DNA of 64,000 bases. Source: an uncultured Flavobacteriaceae bacterium (lineage in GTDB: Bacteria; Bacteroidota; Bacteroidia; Flavobacteriales; Flavobacteriaceae). A program made the translations under genes and the position numbers. The notes under the pieces were generated by a model, which saw only the letters and a list, made by a program, of their open reading frames with translations, ran no database searches and was not told the DNA's origin. Below are positions 16,747 through 25,192 of this stretch, piece by piece. The stretch's first letter is position 1. The number at the start of each line of letters is the position of its first letter. The stretch lies in contig CANLVG010000003.1 in NCBI GenBank assembly GCA_947494565.1, positions 427,703 through 491,702 of the forward strand, read 5' to 3'.

Positions 16747-16871
16747 AACGGTCTCCTGTAGGAGTAGTAATGGATTCTTACTCAAAAAACCTTTCGATTT
16801 TTTACTAAACATTGTTTTACGTTTATACGCTTGTTTTGTCACTTAAACCGCTATGACCTATACCCCTTGTA
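16747..16871 (-). repeat. attC-like site
   Basis: Left core AAC 16747-16749, right core worn to GTA (TTGTAACAGAG). The right arm ACTTAAACCGCTATGACCT is shared with 28205-28328. Left flank TTGCCAAC complements its cassette start. Confidence 0.7.
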
Positions 16872-16879
16872 ACAGAGAA

Positions 16880-18343
16880 TTATTTATTTTCATTTAACCA
16901 TTGTTGAGCTTCATTTGTATACCAATTTTTAGAAAAATTCTTAGCATTTACGATACTCTCAAAGTAGTTTTTGGCTTTTTCTTTTTTTCCTTTTCTATCG
17001 TAGAATGTTCCCAGATACATATGTGCATAAGGATTATTTGATTCTTCCGCTATCAATTTTTTTCCAATACGTTCTATTTGAGTGTCAAAATCATTAAACT
17101 CACCAAGTTCCATATGGAAGGCGACATCTTTTAGAAAGGTAAGATTATGTAATAGATTTAAATCGGCATACTCTAAATAGTTTGGGTATTTAGAAAAGAC
17201 GTGATTTAATAGTTTTGCGCTTGACTTTAATTTTTCTGGGTCAAATCTGGCCATATACGATTCTGCGAGCGCTTGCCCCAATATCTTTTTTCTATGCAAT
17301 TCTACATTTAAAAGTGTTTCAGATATAGCATCCGGTTTTTCAAACAAAGGCATTTCAGTCAGTCCCAGTATATAGTTTTTCATAAAACTGAGAGCAAACA
17401 AAGATGATGTGGCATCCCCATAAATAAGTCTGGCTGGGTCACTTAAAAGGTTATTATTTGCTAGTATGGTCAATGTGATATTTTCAGATGGAATTTTCAA
17501 TAACAGACTGGAATAACAATCATATTGTCCGTAAGCCCAAACCATATTTAGGGTGTCAAATTGTTGATTGAAAATTCCATATCCGTATGGCAATCCTTCA
17601 CTAGAGGAGGAGAACATAAAGTCTTTCGATTTTTTGTCTATGATTAGGTTGTTATCCAATGCGTTGTTAAAAACGGCTAAATCTTCTAAATTTGAAACGA
17701 TCCCAGCCGAAGACGAATAGCCATAATCAATAAAACCAGTTTCTATGCCATTATCCAAGATATAAGGTTTGGCTATTCTTTTAATTTGAGTGGAGTCTTT
17801 CAGTAAAAATGTGTTTTTAAGTTTTAAAGGAATTAAGATTTCCTTTTCCATTACTTCTGTAAAAGATTTACCAGTAGTTTGTTCGACTACATTTGTTAGA
17901 AGCCCAAACCTTGAACTATAATAAAATTTCTCTCCTACATTTCCTTGTGAGGTATGTGATAAAATGTGTTTCACTAAAATTGAATCCCCAAAAACAGGTT
18001 TCGGCAAGAATTTATTGATTGATTCATCAAGTGAAAGTTTTTTTTCCTCAACGAGTTTCATAACCAAAACTCCAGAAAAGACTTTGGTTATTGAAGCAAT
18101 TGGGAATAAAGTTGTAGCATCTAAACTAGTGGGATTTTCTATATCCGATACACCGAAAAATTCTCGATAAATATTTTCTCCCTTTTTGTCAATAGAAACA
18201 GCAAGCCCAGGAATTTTAAAATATTCCTTTAATTCTATGAGCTCTGAAGTGAATTGTTCTGCTTGTTTGTCAATAGGTTCTTTTTCCTCAGAACAGCCTG
18301 AAATCAATACGGTAAGAATTAAAGTTTTTAAGAGGTTTTTCAT
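16880..18343 (-). CDS. serine hydrolase (beta-lactamase family) lipoprotein with C-terminal TPR region
   Basis: 487 residues. Lipoprotein signal (TVLISGCSEE), then a beta-lactamase/DD-peptidase-like domain with S84-x-x-K87 (SITK) and a YSS motif (KFYYSSRFGLL) in the place of Y-x-N. After about residue 370 there is a helical region ending in a TPR-like unit (PYAHMYLGTFYDRKGKKEKAKNYFESIV). The family includes esterases and D-peptidases; the substrate here is unknown. It is the second such enzyme in the window, but it has a different tail from the one at 3867. Confidence 0.85.
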   Translation of the reverse strand: MKNLLKTLILTVLISGCSEEKEPIDKQAEQFTSELIELKEYFKIPGLAVSIDKKGENIYREFFGVSDIENPTSLDATTLFPIASITKVFSGVLVMKLVEEKKLSLDESINKFLPKPVFGDSILVKHILSHTSQGNVGEKFYYSSRFGLLTNVVEQTTGKSFTEVMEKEILIPLKLKNTFLLKDSTQIKRIAKPYILDNGIETGFIDYGYSSSAGIVSNLEDLAVFNNALDNNLIIDKKSKDFMFSSSSEGLPYGYGIFNQQFDTLNMVWAYGQYDCYSSLLLKIPSENITLTILANNNLLSDPARLIYGDATSSLFALSFMKNYILGLTEMPLFEKPDAISETLLNVELHRKKILGQALAESYMARFDPEKLKSSAKLLNHVFSKYPNYLEYADLNLLHNLTFLKDVAFHMELGEFNDFDTQIERIGKKLIAEESNNPYAHMYLGTFYDRKGKKEKAKNYFESIVNAKNFSKNWYTNEAQQWLNENK

Positions 18344-18376
18344 TCAGGTTCTAAAATTGTTTGTACCCATTCTGCC

Positions 18377-18595
18377 AAGGTTCTTTGCTGTGATTCGTCC
18401 GAAGGACAATCCGGCGGAACATAAACCTGTCTACTAGGAGGCATGGATAGCTTTTTGCGCCTGATCTCCCTACTAGTTCCCATGTTGGGCGTTTAGTCCA
18501 TATAGCTATCGCGATTGTGACTTCATAAAAATACACAAACCTTTCGATCCTACCTGCAGGCAGGCCCGAAGCCCGAAATGTTTTTAGGTTTTGTC
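18377..18595 (-). repeat. worn composite attC-like site
   Basis: The left part (CCAAGGTTCTTTGCTGTGATTCG, interrupted pairing) matches the site at 55532. The right part (CATAAAAATACACAAACC, then TTTTTAGGTTTTGTC) belongs to the long class. It looks like a fusion of two site classes. Cores decayed to AAG and GTC. No gene in 18344-18633. Confidence 0.5.
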
Positions 18596-18633
18596 TTAGT
18601 TCAAGTGTCTTGATCCATGAACGGTGGTCATTA

Positions 18634-19110
18634 TCAATTGCTTTTTAGCTTTTCCGCTACTTCATCATAATACTCTTGTGTAACTACCTCGGTCCAAATA
18701 GTTGGTTGTCCACCACCATATAAAGCCAAATATGTTACATCATTAAGCTTGGTTGAGGAATGCCAATGTTCGATTTCTTTCTCACATTTAATTACATCAC
18801 CTTCTTTCAAAATTACAGGCTCATTTCCTCTTTCCTGATAATAGGCTTCTCCATCTACGATTATTAAGACTTGCGCAGAGTTATGTTTATGCCAGTCCAA
18901 GGTTGAGTTGGCTTTAAAAGTCGCTTTTGTAATATTATAACCCAATTCTTTGTCATCGTGAATAATAGCATTCAACCAAGCTTCTCCTATATAATGAGTA
19001 TTTGGTGCTTTTGTACCCTCTGTTAGATAGGAGGATACATTGTATTTAGAATTTTGAGAGAATACGGATACAGAGGCTAAACCTAACAGGAGGAAAATTG
19101 ATTTTTTCAT
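18634..19110 (-). CDS. exported cupin-domain protein
   Basis: 158 residues with a signal peptide (MKKSIFLLLGLASVSVFSQ). The cupin metal-binding motifs are visible: LDWHKHNSAQVLIIVDGEAYYQERG (two His and a Gln/Glu position) and GDVIKCEKEIEHWHSS (second His). It resembles the cupin partners of carboxymuconolactone decarboxylase-like proteins. The small-molecule substrate is unknown. It is a single-gene cassette, but its left border is worn. Confidence 0.85.
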   Translation of the reverse strand: MKKSIFLLLGLASVSVFSQNSKYNVSSYLTEGTKAPNTHYIGEAWLNAIIHDDKELGYNITKATFKANSTLDWHKHNSAQVLIIVDGEAYYQERGNEPVILKEGDVIKCEKEIEHWHSSTKLNDVTYLALYGGGQPTIWTEVVTQEYYDEVAEKLKSN

Positions 19111-19156
19111 TTTTTTTAAAGTTTCTATGATTCTTTAGAGTTTTGCGCTTGCGTAC

Positions 19157-19216
19157 AACGGTTTAACTTAGCAAGCCCCTCTGCCGGCAGGCAGGCAATT
19201 ACTTCCGGCCATTGTT
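19157..19216 (-). repeat. short attC-like site, 60 bp
   Basis: Left core AAC 19157-19159, right core GTT 19214-19216 (GTTGTGTGTTGG). Carries the palindromic CTGCCGGCAG in its loop and the right arm CAATTACTTCCGGCCATT. Confidence 0.7.
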
Positions 19217-19257
19217 GTGTGTTGGCTTTTATTCATTTAGAGCTTATTATTTAGAAC

Positions 19258-19650
19258 TTATTCAGATTCATTGGTGTTAGACTGAATGAGCGGTTGAAAC
19301 CCTCCATAGACCATTCTTTCGGCATCAAAAATTAATTTTTTCGGATTGATCAATGGTGCAACTAATTCCGTCATTCTTGAATCGGTAGGAACTTGCTTGT
19401 TAGCCCTCTCACGAATCGCTTTAGAAGGGAAAACGACCCATCCGAATACAATAACTTCACTTTCTTTCAAATCCACTACTTCTACGAAAGAACGTACGCC
19501 TTCCAATTTTAAATCTTCTCCGACATACTCAAAGTATGCAAGTGCTCCATACTCTTTCCAAATTTCAGCTATTTTTTCAGCTACATTTTTGTATTCATGC
19601 AGATAAGTTCGTGGAATAGGAAGTACAAATCCGTCTATATAGTTTTCCAT
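19258..19650 (-). CDS. DUF1428 family protein
   Basis: 130 residues. The whole protein fits DUF1428: an N-terminal YIDGFVLPIPRTYLHEYKNVAEKIAEIWKEYGA, a middle VVFGWVVFPSKAIRERANKQV and an end IFDAERMVYGGFQPLI. The fold is a ferredoxin-like dimeric barrel. The function is unknown, although members are often misannotated as RNA components. The cassette begins at GTTGTGTGTTGG. Confidence 0.9.
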   Translation of the reverse strand: MENYIDGFVLPIPRTYLHEYKNVAEKIAEIWKEYGALAYFEYVGEDLKLEGVRSFVEVVDLKESEVIVFGWVVFPSKAIRERANKQVPTDSRMTELVAPLINPKKLIFDAERMVYGGFQPLIQSNTNESE

Positions 19651-19698
19651 AGCACTAGTTATTTTATTTGACTCGGCGTTAGTTTTCAGCTTTTACAA

Positions 19699-19838
19699 AA
19701 CGGCTGGGTTATAACTAGTGCAGAGAAGAAATCCAAAGGATTTTCAGCTACGCAAAAATCATGAGATTTTGCGGCATACTAAAAATACACAGACCTTGGC
19801 AGATTATCATCAAGTCAGGATCAATTATAGACTTTGTC
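19699..19838 (-). repeat. attC-like site, 140 bp
   Basis: Left core AAC 19699-19701 followed by GG. Inner hairpins GAAATCC/GGATTTTC and CAAAAATC/GATTTTGC. Right end CAATTATAGACTTTGTC with worn core. Confidence 0.6.
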
Positions 19839-19945
19839 ACTCCCTTTTGCGATGCATAGAAGTAAACAAAGGCTATTTATGCAGATTGGTACGTTCTGAA
19901 AGCCGACCGAACTAAGTCCATTTGTGTAAACAAACAGTTCATATT
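19839..19945. other. non-coding cassette-like segment
   Basis: No gene is visible. GCAGATTGGTACGTTCTG at 19881-19898 matches 17 of 18 bases at 50199-50216 in an ORF-less cassette, and AAGTCCATTTG follows in both. It is probably a third copy of that non-coding cassette family, now joined to the next gene. Confidence 0.45.
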
Positions 19946-20464
19946 TTAACCGTATAATTTTTTAAAAAACAAATCAACAATCTTCTGGTTTTCTGGAAAA
20001 TTATGAACTTCCTTAATTTTGTCGTCCTCAATTCTCCATAATAGACAAGACATGTTATCTAAATTTTCTTCATTTTCAAGATTGCTCCAGTTTCTATGAC
20101 AGTCGATTACATGGGTATCATTTACGCCCATTACAATAGGTTCAGCTTTGAAAGAACCTTTACCTAATTGCTTGAAATATTCCAATACCTCCGCAACACC
20201 GGTTTTGGTTCCACTTAAAGGGTGTTCTCCTGGTATGTGCCATTTAATATTTTTATCTAACACTTTTTTTATACCAAGAGAATCATTGTTGCCATATGCA
20301 GTAAAAAAGGCATGAATTAAATCTAAGTTCGGATGTTTTTGTTCCATGAATTTGAATTCTTTACTATTATTTGATTTTGTAAGTGCGTTCATTATTGAGA
20401 TACTTCCGACGCTTGCAGCGCTAGCCAGCAAAGTTGTTTTTTGAATAAAATCTAATCTTTTCAT
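19946..20464 (-). CDS. exported SnoaL/NTF2-like protein
   Basis: About 172 residues from MKRLDFIQKT. The N-terminus resembles a signal or Tat-like leader without twin arginines (LLASAASVGSISIMNA). The rest is a SnoaL-like NTF2 barrel: LDLIHAFFTAYGNNDSLGIKKVLDKNIKWHIPGEHPLSGTKTGVAEVLEYFKQLGKG, and later NMSCLLWRIEDDKIKEVHNF. The W-H-x-P-G-x-H-P-L-S-G stretch is typical of the SnoaL group. Possible hydrolase, isomerase or binding protein; substrate unknown. Confidence 0.82.
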   Translation of the reverse strand: MKRLDFIQKTTLLASAASVGSISIMNALTKSNNSKEFKFMEQKHPNLDLIHAFFTAYGNNDSLGIKKVLDKNIKWHIPGEHPLSGTKTGVAEVLEYFKQLGKGSFKAEPIVMGVNDTHVIDCHRNWSNLENEENLDNMSCLLWRIEDDKIKEVHNFPENQKIVDLFFKKLYG

Positions 20465-20715
20465 AATTGAAATCAACCTTTTGTTAAACAATGGAAGTAT
20501 TCTAAACGGTAAAGCAAGTTGATTTTGTTGATAATCTAATGAGGTCTGATAAGATTATACGATGCTCAAATTAAGGATTTCAGCAAATAGTTTATTTAAC
20601 CATTTGTATAAACAAGCTAAGAAGGTCATCTACGTAATCGTGCTCCTTCTTTACTTTAAGAATCTGATTGAAGAATTAATTCCTCTAAGCATAATTTTGT
20701 TAAGCAATTGTGCGT
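20465..20715. other. gene-free interval
   Basis: About 250 bp upstream of the NTF2-like gene with no open frame I can support and no complete site. It probably includes that gene's promoter, but I see no clear element. Confidence 0.4.
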
Positions 20716-20807
20716 AACGGTCTCGGCTATAAGTAGATGTGCGGTTTAGCGGTTGACCTAGCAAGACCGTCTACCGGCAGAAGGGCAATTATTTATAACC
20801 CCATTGT
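20716..20807 (-). repeat. attC-like site, 92 bp
   Basis: Left core AAC 20716-20718 (GCGTAACGGTCTCGGCTAT), right core GTT 20805-20807 (GTTGTCGCCAG). The right arm CAATTATTTATAACCCCATT pairs with the left arm. Confidence 0.78.
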
Positions 20808-20816
20808 TGTCGCCAG

Positions 20817-22310
20817 TTATTCTTTGACCTCTAAATCTTCTCTTTTTATGATTTTGCCTCCAATAACAACGTTCTCTATGGCATCATAGGCTTCAATATC
20901 CAATAAGGGGTTTTTGGTCATCATAAGTATATTAGCTTTTTTTCCGATAGCCAATGAGCCAAGAGAAGCATCTAAATCAAAAGCTTTGGCATTATTCAGT
21001 GTAGCAGACGCAAGTATTTTATTTAGAGGAACTCCCGCTTCTTTCATCAATTTAAGCTCCCAATTTCCATTATGACCCGGTTGATTGCTATAAATCGGGC
21101 CAGATGGAGTATCTGAGCCAAATAGGATCAGACCATTATTATCAGCAAGGTACTTCAAAGCTAACATGGCATGACCTTGCACATTGGCATACATTGTGTG
21201 AATCTCCTCTACAGTAAGTTCACTAAAAATTTTTTTGCTAAACCATTGCGCTTCTTCCGTTTTATACCATTCAAGTAAATTTTTGGGAACTACTTTTTTT
21301 AATCCAGGCTGATTGAGAAATTCAGTATCGACCAGTGCTTCCTCTCCTTCAATTACAGTCAATGTAGGCGTATAGCCTATTTGCTTTTTAATTTGTAGGT
21401 CCAACATGTTTTTTATCGCTAATGGAAGAGAATCAGGAGGCACATTTTTATATCCTTCCCAGTTCCAAAGCCCGTGAGATATGATATCAACACCGATATC
21501 TGTTAAAAATGAATGTCCTGCAAAAGAATTAGCGTGAACTGTTAGCACAAGCTCATTGGAATGTGCTTCTGTAAGCAATTCCGCCATAATATCCTCGGTT
21601 GGTAAGGGCAACCCCTTCATGTGACCAAAACCAGATTCATAATACGATTTTACAGCAATAGCACCAGAATTTTTGATACGCTTGACAACTGCTTTGGGCG
21701 TATGATCGGCAGGGTCATATTTATCTGGTATATTTTCTGCCTGACTTTCTATATATATGAAATTTGGCATGGCTTCAAATCGATATGCTATGGGTATATT
21801 ATTCATGGGGTAGCCATTTGCAATGGCAGCTCCTGAATTTCCTATATGATATAAATCGGGTTTTGCTTTTTCCATATTAAAAGAAGTAATACCTTCTTCA
21901 TATATGCCTCCAAGATCGATTAAAGTGGTAAAACCATAGTATAAGTAGCTTCGCGGCATTTGGCTTTTAAACTCATTGGCTAGTTCGGGGTATTTTTCCA
22001 TATGATGGGAAAGCATTCCCTGCACTCCCGGAAGATGGACATGACTATCAATCAACCCAGGAATTACAAATTTTCCAGTTCCATCGATTTGTTGAAATCT
22101 TCCGCTTATGCTTGGCTCATCTTTACCCACATAAACTATTTTATCTTTTTCAGTCACTACATGACCTATATAAGGGCTGTAAGTACCATCTTCAGTTGAT
22201 ATTACGGTAACATTGGATATGTAGGCACCTTCGGTAAGATTCAGTTGTTCTTTACTCTCCTGACAAGAGAATAAAATTGTAGCAAGGAGAATAGTTAGTA
22301 ATTTGTTCAT
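20817..22310 (-). CDS. imidazolonepropionase-like amidohydrolase lipoprotein
   Basis: 497 residues with a lipoprotein signal (TILFSCQESK). Amidohydrolase signatures in order: PGLIDSHVHLPGVQG (metal HxH), AIAVKSYYESGFG (metal-bridging Lys candidate), LTVHANSFAGHSFLTDIGVDIISHGLWNW (two metal His), LILFGSDTPSG (metal Asp), and GKKANILMMTKNPL. This resembles the prolidase/imidazolonepropionase-like branch that hydrolyses dipeptides or cyclic amides. The cassette begins GTTGTCGCC. Its far end is worn (AGACGAC at 22337-22343). Confidence 0.9.
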   Translation of the reverse strand: MNKLLTILLATILFSCQESKEQLNLTEGAYISNVTVISTEDGTYSPYIGHVVTEKDKIVYVGKDEPSISGRFQQIDGTGKFVIPGLIDSHVHLPGVQGMLSHHMEKYPELANEFKSQMPRSYLYYGFTTLIDLGGIYEEGITSFNMEKAKPDLYHIGNSGAAIANGYPMNNIPIAYRFEAMPNFIYIESQAENIPDKYDPADHTPKAVVKRIKNSGAIAVKSYYESGFGHMKGLPLPTEDIMAELLTEAHSNELVLTVHANSFAGHSFLTDIGVDIISHGLWNWEGYKNVPPDSLPLAIKNMLDLQIKKQIGYTPTLTVIEGEEALVDTEFLNQPGLKKVVPKNLLEWYKTEEAQWFSKKIFSELTVEEIHTMYANVQGHAMLALKYLADNNGLILFGSDTPSGPIYSNQPGHNGNWELKLMKEAGVPLNKILASATLNNAKAFDLDASLGSLAIGKKANILMMTKNPLLDIEAYDAIENVVIGGKIIKREDLEVKE

Positions 22311-22340
22311 GAATCATCTTCTTTGGTTCCTTGACTGAAG

Positions 22341-22425
22341 ACGACTATATCTTAAGATTGTTACAGTTAGTTGAATTTTCAGCTTACTTCGCTTCATTTT
22401 CAGCCATGATTAACTACACCTTGTT
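22341..22425 (-). repeat. worn attC-like site
   Basis: Left core worn to GAC, right core GTT 22423-22425 (GTTGTGTGCCG). The left flank AGACGAC still resembles the complement of GTTGTCGCC at 20805. Confidence 0.5.
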
Positions 22426-22445
22426 GTGTGCCGTTTTTGAAGGAA

Positions 22446-23186
22446 TTAGTAGCCGGCCAGTTTTACTATTTCTTCTGGTATGAGCTCACTTAGTTTTAAA
22501 ATGCTTATATCAGCATTGGTCATTGCCTTTCTTATCAAAAAATTTCCAGTTCGATAGCCAATATAGGTTCTACCATCAGGATGTTCTCCCATTACCCAGT
22601 CTGAGTAGCTCGCGTTGAGCGGCAGTTCCAAAATTTCTTTTACCCACCTATCAGCTTCATCAGTATAGGCATTTGCTGCATAGCTACTTCCTGTATAGAT
22701 TTCTGTAAATGCAACAGCCAACCCTTCATTGACCATTGCGTTAGGGATTCCTGGCTCAAATTTATTGTCTTGGATGGCCCAGCCACGCGACAAGTGATGA
22801 AATTCGTGAAAAATGGTCGCTTTTAAACCAGAATAAATAGAATCAATTACTCCTTCTTGGTAATTATGCGATATTTGAACCATTACAAGAGGAGGAGCGT
22901 TTTTTTCTGTTCTTCCGGTTACGCCTTCAACAGCATCTAGATCCCAATCTACATTTTCTACAATAATCTTTATGCTATCCGGTAGTGTTGGCAAAAGTTT
23001 CCGAACTTCCTTTTCAGAATTAATAATGACCTCAAGAATAAAATCCTTTTGTGTTTCATTAAAGTTGATAGAACCTTCTTGAAAAACCACATCTGTCTTC
23101 ACAAATGGGTATTCCTTTACATTGGATTTGCAAGAGGAGAAACATATTACTGAAATCATTAAAGAAAGACTTTTTAGTATATTCAT
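22446..23186 (-). CDS. putative Zn-dependent protease lipoprotein (DUF2268-like)
   Basis: 246 residues. Lipoprotein signal (ISVICFSSCKSN). The HExxH motif is in LKATIFHEFHHLSRGW, followed by NAMVNEGLAVAFTEIY, which supplies the third ligand as a glutamate-rich helix (gluzincin style). The N-terminal part IIVENVDWDLDAVEGVTGRTEKNAPPLVMVQIS matches the DUF2268 layout. It should be an outer-membrane or periplasmic peptidase; target unknown. Cassette ends: GTTGTGTGC (22423) and GCTCACAAC (23250-23258), one mismatch. Confidence 0.82.
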   Translation of the reverse strand: MNILKSLSLMISVICFSSCKSNVKEYPFVKTDVVFQEGSINFNETQKDFILEVIINSEKEVRKLLPTLPDSIKIIVENVDWDLDAVEGVTGRTEKNAPPLVMVQISHNYQEGVIDSIYSGLKATIFHEFHHLSRGWAIQDNKFEPGIPNAMVNEGLAVAFTEIYTGSSYAANAYTDEADRWVKEILELPLNASYSDWVMGEHPDGRTYIGYRTGNFLIRKAMTNADISILKLSELIPEEIVKLAGY

Positions 23187-23255
23187 TTTACATTTTTATA
23201 ATGAATACCCTAAAAAGAGCTAAAGGTTACACCGGATTATTTTTTAATTGCTCAC

Positions 23256-23356
23256 AACGGTCGAGTATGAGGGTAGTAGCCGACTACAACATACCTTATT
23301 GAACGCAAAAGCGGTTTGGATTACACCTTAAACCGCTATTACTTTTATACATTGTT
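23256..23356 (-). repeat. attC-like site, 101 bp
   Basis: Left core AAC 23256-23258 (CTCACAACGGTCGAGTATGAG), right core GTT 23354-23356 (GTTAGGCACTGG). Right arm ACCGCTATTACTTTTATACATT. Inner repeat GCGGTTTGG / CTTAAACCGC. Confidence 0.82.
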
Positions 23357-23367
23357 AGGCACTGGCT

Positions 23368-23850
23368 TTATTTCGCCAATTTAATTATATTTTCAACCAT
23401 CTCTACTCTTGCCGTCGTTAAGAAATTATTGAATTGTTCTTTTGTCATATTAGGGTTTTCAATAAATTCAAAATTTGATGTCCAAACAATCATCGATTTA
23501 TTGTAGCCTAAATCAACCACCTTAATCGTGTTGTTCATATTTTCTGCAGGAACACCTTCGATCACTTGGTAAGAATACGTTCTGGTTGCATCATTAAATC
23601 CAGTAATCTTTTCTTTGAAATGACCTTTGCCATCTGCGGAAGTGCAAATTCTTTCTCCACCAATATTTTTTGGTCCTTTCCATTGTACCGCAGATACAAA
23701 AGATGATAACTCATCAATATTATCCATTTTTCGAAGTTGTTCCCATACGTCATCCGCAGAACTTTCTATTTCAGTAACCAAAGGTGTTTGTGCTTGTAAT
23801 ATGTTCAATGTTGAAATAATTACGGTGCCTAAAATTGCTATTCTATTCAT
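23368..23850 (-). CDS. exported SRPBCC family protein (sigma cassette 1)
   Basis: 160 residues with a signal peptide (MNRIAILGTVIISTLNILQAQ). The mature part is a START/Bet v1-like SRPBCC domain: IESSADDVWEQLRKMDNIDELSSFVSAVQW, NIGGERICTSADGKGHFKEKITGFNDATRTYSYQVIEG and KVVDLGYNKSMIVWTSNFE. It is clearly homologous to the protein at 38332 (shared GGERxC, DGKG, KEKI, VVDLGY). Last gene of a four-gene cassette, 40 bp after the next SRPBCC gene. No sigma-type promoter of its own, so it is probably cotranscribed with 23890-24507. Confidence 0.85.
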   Translation of the reverse strand: MNRIAILGTVIISTLNILQAQTPLVTEIESSADDVWEQLRKMDNIDELSSFVSAVQWKGPKNIGGERICTSADGKGHFKEKITGFNDATRTYSYQVIEGVPAENMNNTIKVVDLGYNKSMIVWTSNFEFIENPNMTKEQFNNFLTTARVEMVENIIKLAK

Positions 23851-23889
23851 AGTTTTAAAATTTAAGATGTAAATAAAAGTTTGTTTAGT

Positions 23890-24507
23890 TTATAATTTTA
23901 TAACGGTTGCTTTCGGATATTTTCCCTTGATTTCTTTGTATTTATTGGTACCGCCAGTAACGCGCTCACCAGTTTCAATATAATGTTTCAACCCAACCAA
24001 AGTTCCAGATAGTTGTTTTTTAAATCCTCCTTTCGCAATTATTCCTAAAAAGGCGGGTTTTGTTCTAAATTGAAACTCGTATGATGCTGTTGATGTTCCA
24101 TCACCATTGTCTTTTACTCTATAAAACGCTTGTGAGTTGTCAAAGTTTAAGGGAAGTTTTGCGCCATCAATGACCACATTGCGCATTACCATATTAGCGT
24201 TATCAATTTCTGCGATACGCTCCTTAGACCATTGTGACCCTTTTGAATTAAAATTACATTTACGTTCTGCTCCTAATTCTCCTTTTAAGGAATTATTTGT
24301 GTACGTTGACGTATAGATGTATGGTGAGAAATTAGCTATCTCTCCATAGTCTAGAACCATAGCCTCCCAGACTCGTTCAGCAGTTTCGTTTATTTTCATT
24401 TCTACTTTAACTGTACGGAATTTCTTTTCCATACTTTGAGCTGATGCATTAAGACTTATTACGCTCATAAGTGCGATTGTAAAAATTGATTTCATTGTGA
24501 CTGTCAT
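23890..24507 (-). CDS. exported SRPBCC family protein (sigma cassette 1)
   Basis: About 205 residues from MTVTMKSIFTIALM, with a signal peptide ending near NASAQ. An SRPBCC-like domain follows: VEMKINETAERVWEAMVLDYGEIANFSPYIYTSTYTN, GAERKCNFNSKGSQWSKERIAEIDNANMVMRNVVIDG, then a lipid-binding-like C-terminus and a short basic tail. The open frame extends to 24573, but the sigma-type promoter at 24537-24561 lies within that extension, so the start at 24507 (or 24495) is supported. It overlaps no neighbour with this start. Confidence 0.83.
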   Translation of the reverse strand: MTVTMKSIFTIALMSVISLNASAQSMEKKFRTVKVEMKINETAERVWEAMVLDYGEIANFSPYIYTSTYTNNSLKGELGAERKCNFNSKGSQWSKERIAEIDNANMVMRNVVIDGAKLPLNFDNSQAFYRVKDNGDGTSTASYEFQFRTKPAFLGIIAKGGFKKQLSGTLVGLKHYIETGERVTGGTNKYKEIKGKYPKATVIKL

Positions 24508-24536
24508 AGTTTGAATTTTTTTAGAACTAATACTTT

Positions 24537-24561
24537 GATACCGTATTTGATTTGGTGTACA
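24537..24561 (-). promoter_or_regulatory. ECF-type promoter P3
   Basis: On the minus strand TTTTGTACACC, then GTATCAAA. TGTAC and GTATC are exactly 15 bp apart, as in the five sister promoters. It partly overlaps the 3' end of the upstream SRPBCC gene and reads into 23890-24507. Confidence 0.7.
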
Positions 24562-24565
24562 AAAC

Positions 24566-25069
24566 TTAAGCAACTTTCTTTGCCAGTTTTTTCAGTTCAT
24601 TGGCTTTATTTTCACTAGGATTTCCTGTTTCGATAAAGTGCTTCAAATCATTTGGGATATACACAAGCTGTTTGTTTAGTTGCATTTTCATCATAGGATT
24701 CATTATGCTACCGACCAATCCTTTGGTTCTTATTATTAGATGCATGTCGACTTTTGTTTTGTCAGAACTTATTTTGGTTAGTTGCCAAGTATTGATTGCC
24801 GTATCTACAAAAAATGGAAAACCTTCTACGACTTCGTATTGAAGGATGTGATTGTTTGAATCGAACTTTCTGATCACTTCTTTAATTTTACCTGATGGTA
24901 GTTCACAAGCTCTATTATTTGAAGGTGCTCCATTAATTGCGGGAGCACTAAAAGCCTTAGAATGATTTATGCCTGATGCCCATTTATATGCATCGCCAAA
25001 TTGATGACCTAATACGTCCCAAACCGTTTCTATTGGCTTGTTGACGATAATTTCTATTTTAAATTCCAT
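24566..25069 (-). CDS. cytoplasmic SRPBCC family protein (sigma cassette 1)
   Basis: 167 residues without a signal peptide. SRPBCC domain: IEIIVNKPIETVWDVLGHQFGDAYKWASGINHSKAF, NNRACELPSGKIKEVIRKFDSNNHILQYEVVEGFPFFVDTAINTW and a C-terminal helix HFIETGNPSENKANELKKL. The protein at 39344-39847 is a clear paralogue (shared VWxVLGxQF, AYKWA, FDS, YEVVxGFP, NTW, MKMQLNK, FxETGNPS). It has its own sigma-type promoter at 25100-25125. Bet v1-like cavities bind hydrophobic ligands; the ligand is unknown. Confidence 0.86.
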   Translation of the reverse strand: MEFKIEIIVNKPIETVWDVLGHQFGDAYKWASGINHSKAFSAPAINGAPSNNRACELPSGKIKEVIRKFDSNNHILQYEVVEGFPFFVDTAINTWQLTKISSDKTKVDMHLIIRTKGLVGSIMNPMMKMQLNKQLVYIPNDLKHFIETGNPSENKANELKKLAKKVA

Positions 25070-25099
25070 GTCAATAAATTTTATAGGGTTTACTGTTTT

Positions 25100-25125
25100 G
25101 ATACCTGAATGTGTAATGTGTTACA
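25100..25125 (-). promoter_or_regulatory. ECF-type promoter P2
   Basis: Minus strand GGTTTTGTAACACA, 15 bp between TGTAAC and GTATC, then AAAAC. It reads into the cytoplasmic SRPBCC gene 24566-25069, 31 bp ahead of its ATG. Confidence 0.75.
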
Positions 25126-25132
25126 AAACCAA

Positions 25133-25163
25133 AAAAGGTCACTTCTGTGAGAAGCAACCTTTT
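25133..25163 (-). terminator. intrinsic terminator-like hairpin after sigma gene 1
   Basis: Stem AAAAGGT...ACCTTTT with an inner ACTTCT/AGAAG arm, followed on the minus strand by a T run. It lies between the sigma gene stop and promoter P2, so the sigma gene and SRPBCC genes are probably separate transcripts. A like hairpin occurs at the same place in sigma cassette 2. Confidence 0.7.
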
Positions 25164-25192
25164 CATTTATTCAACTGAAACTTTAGTTTAAT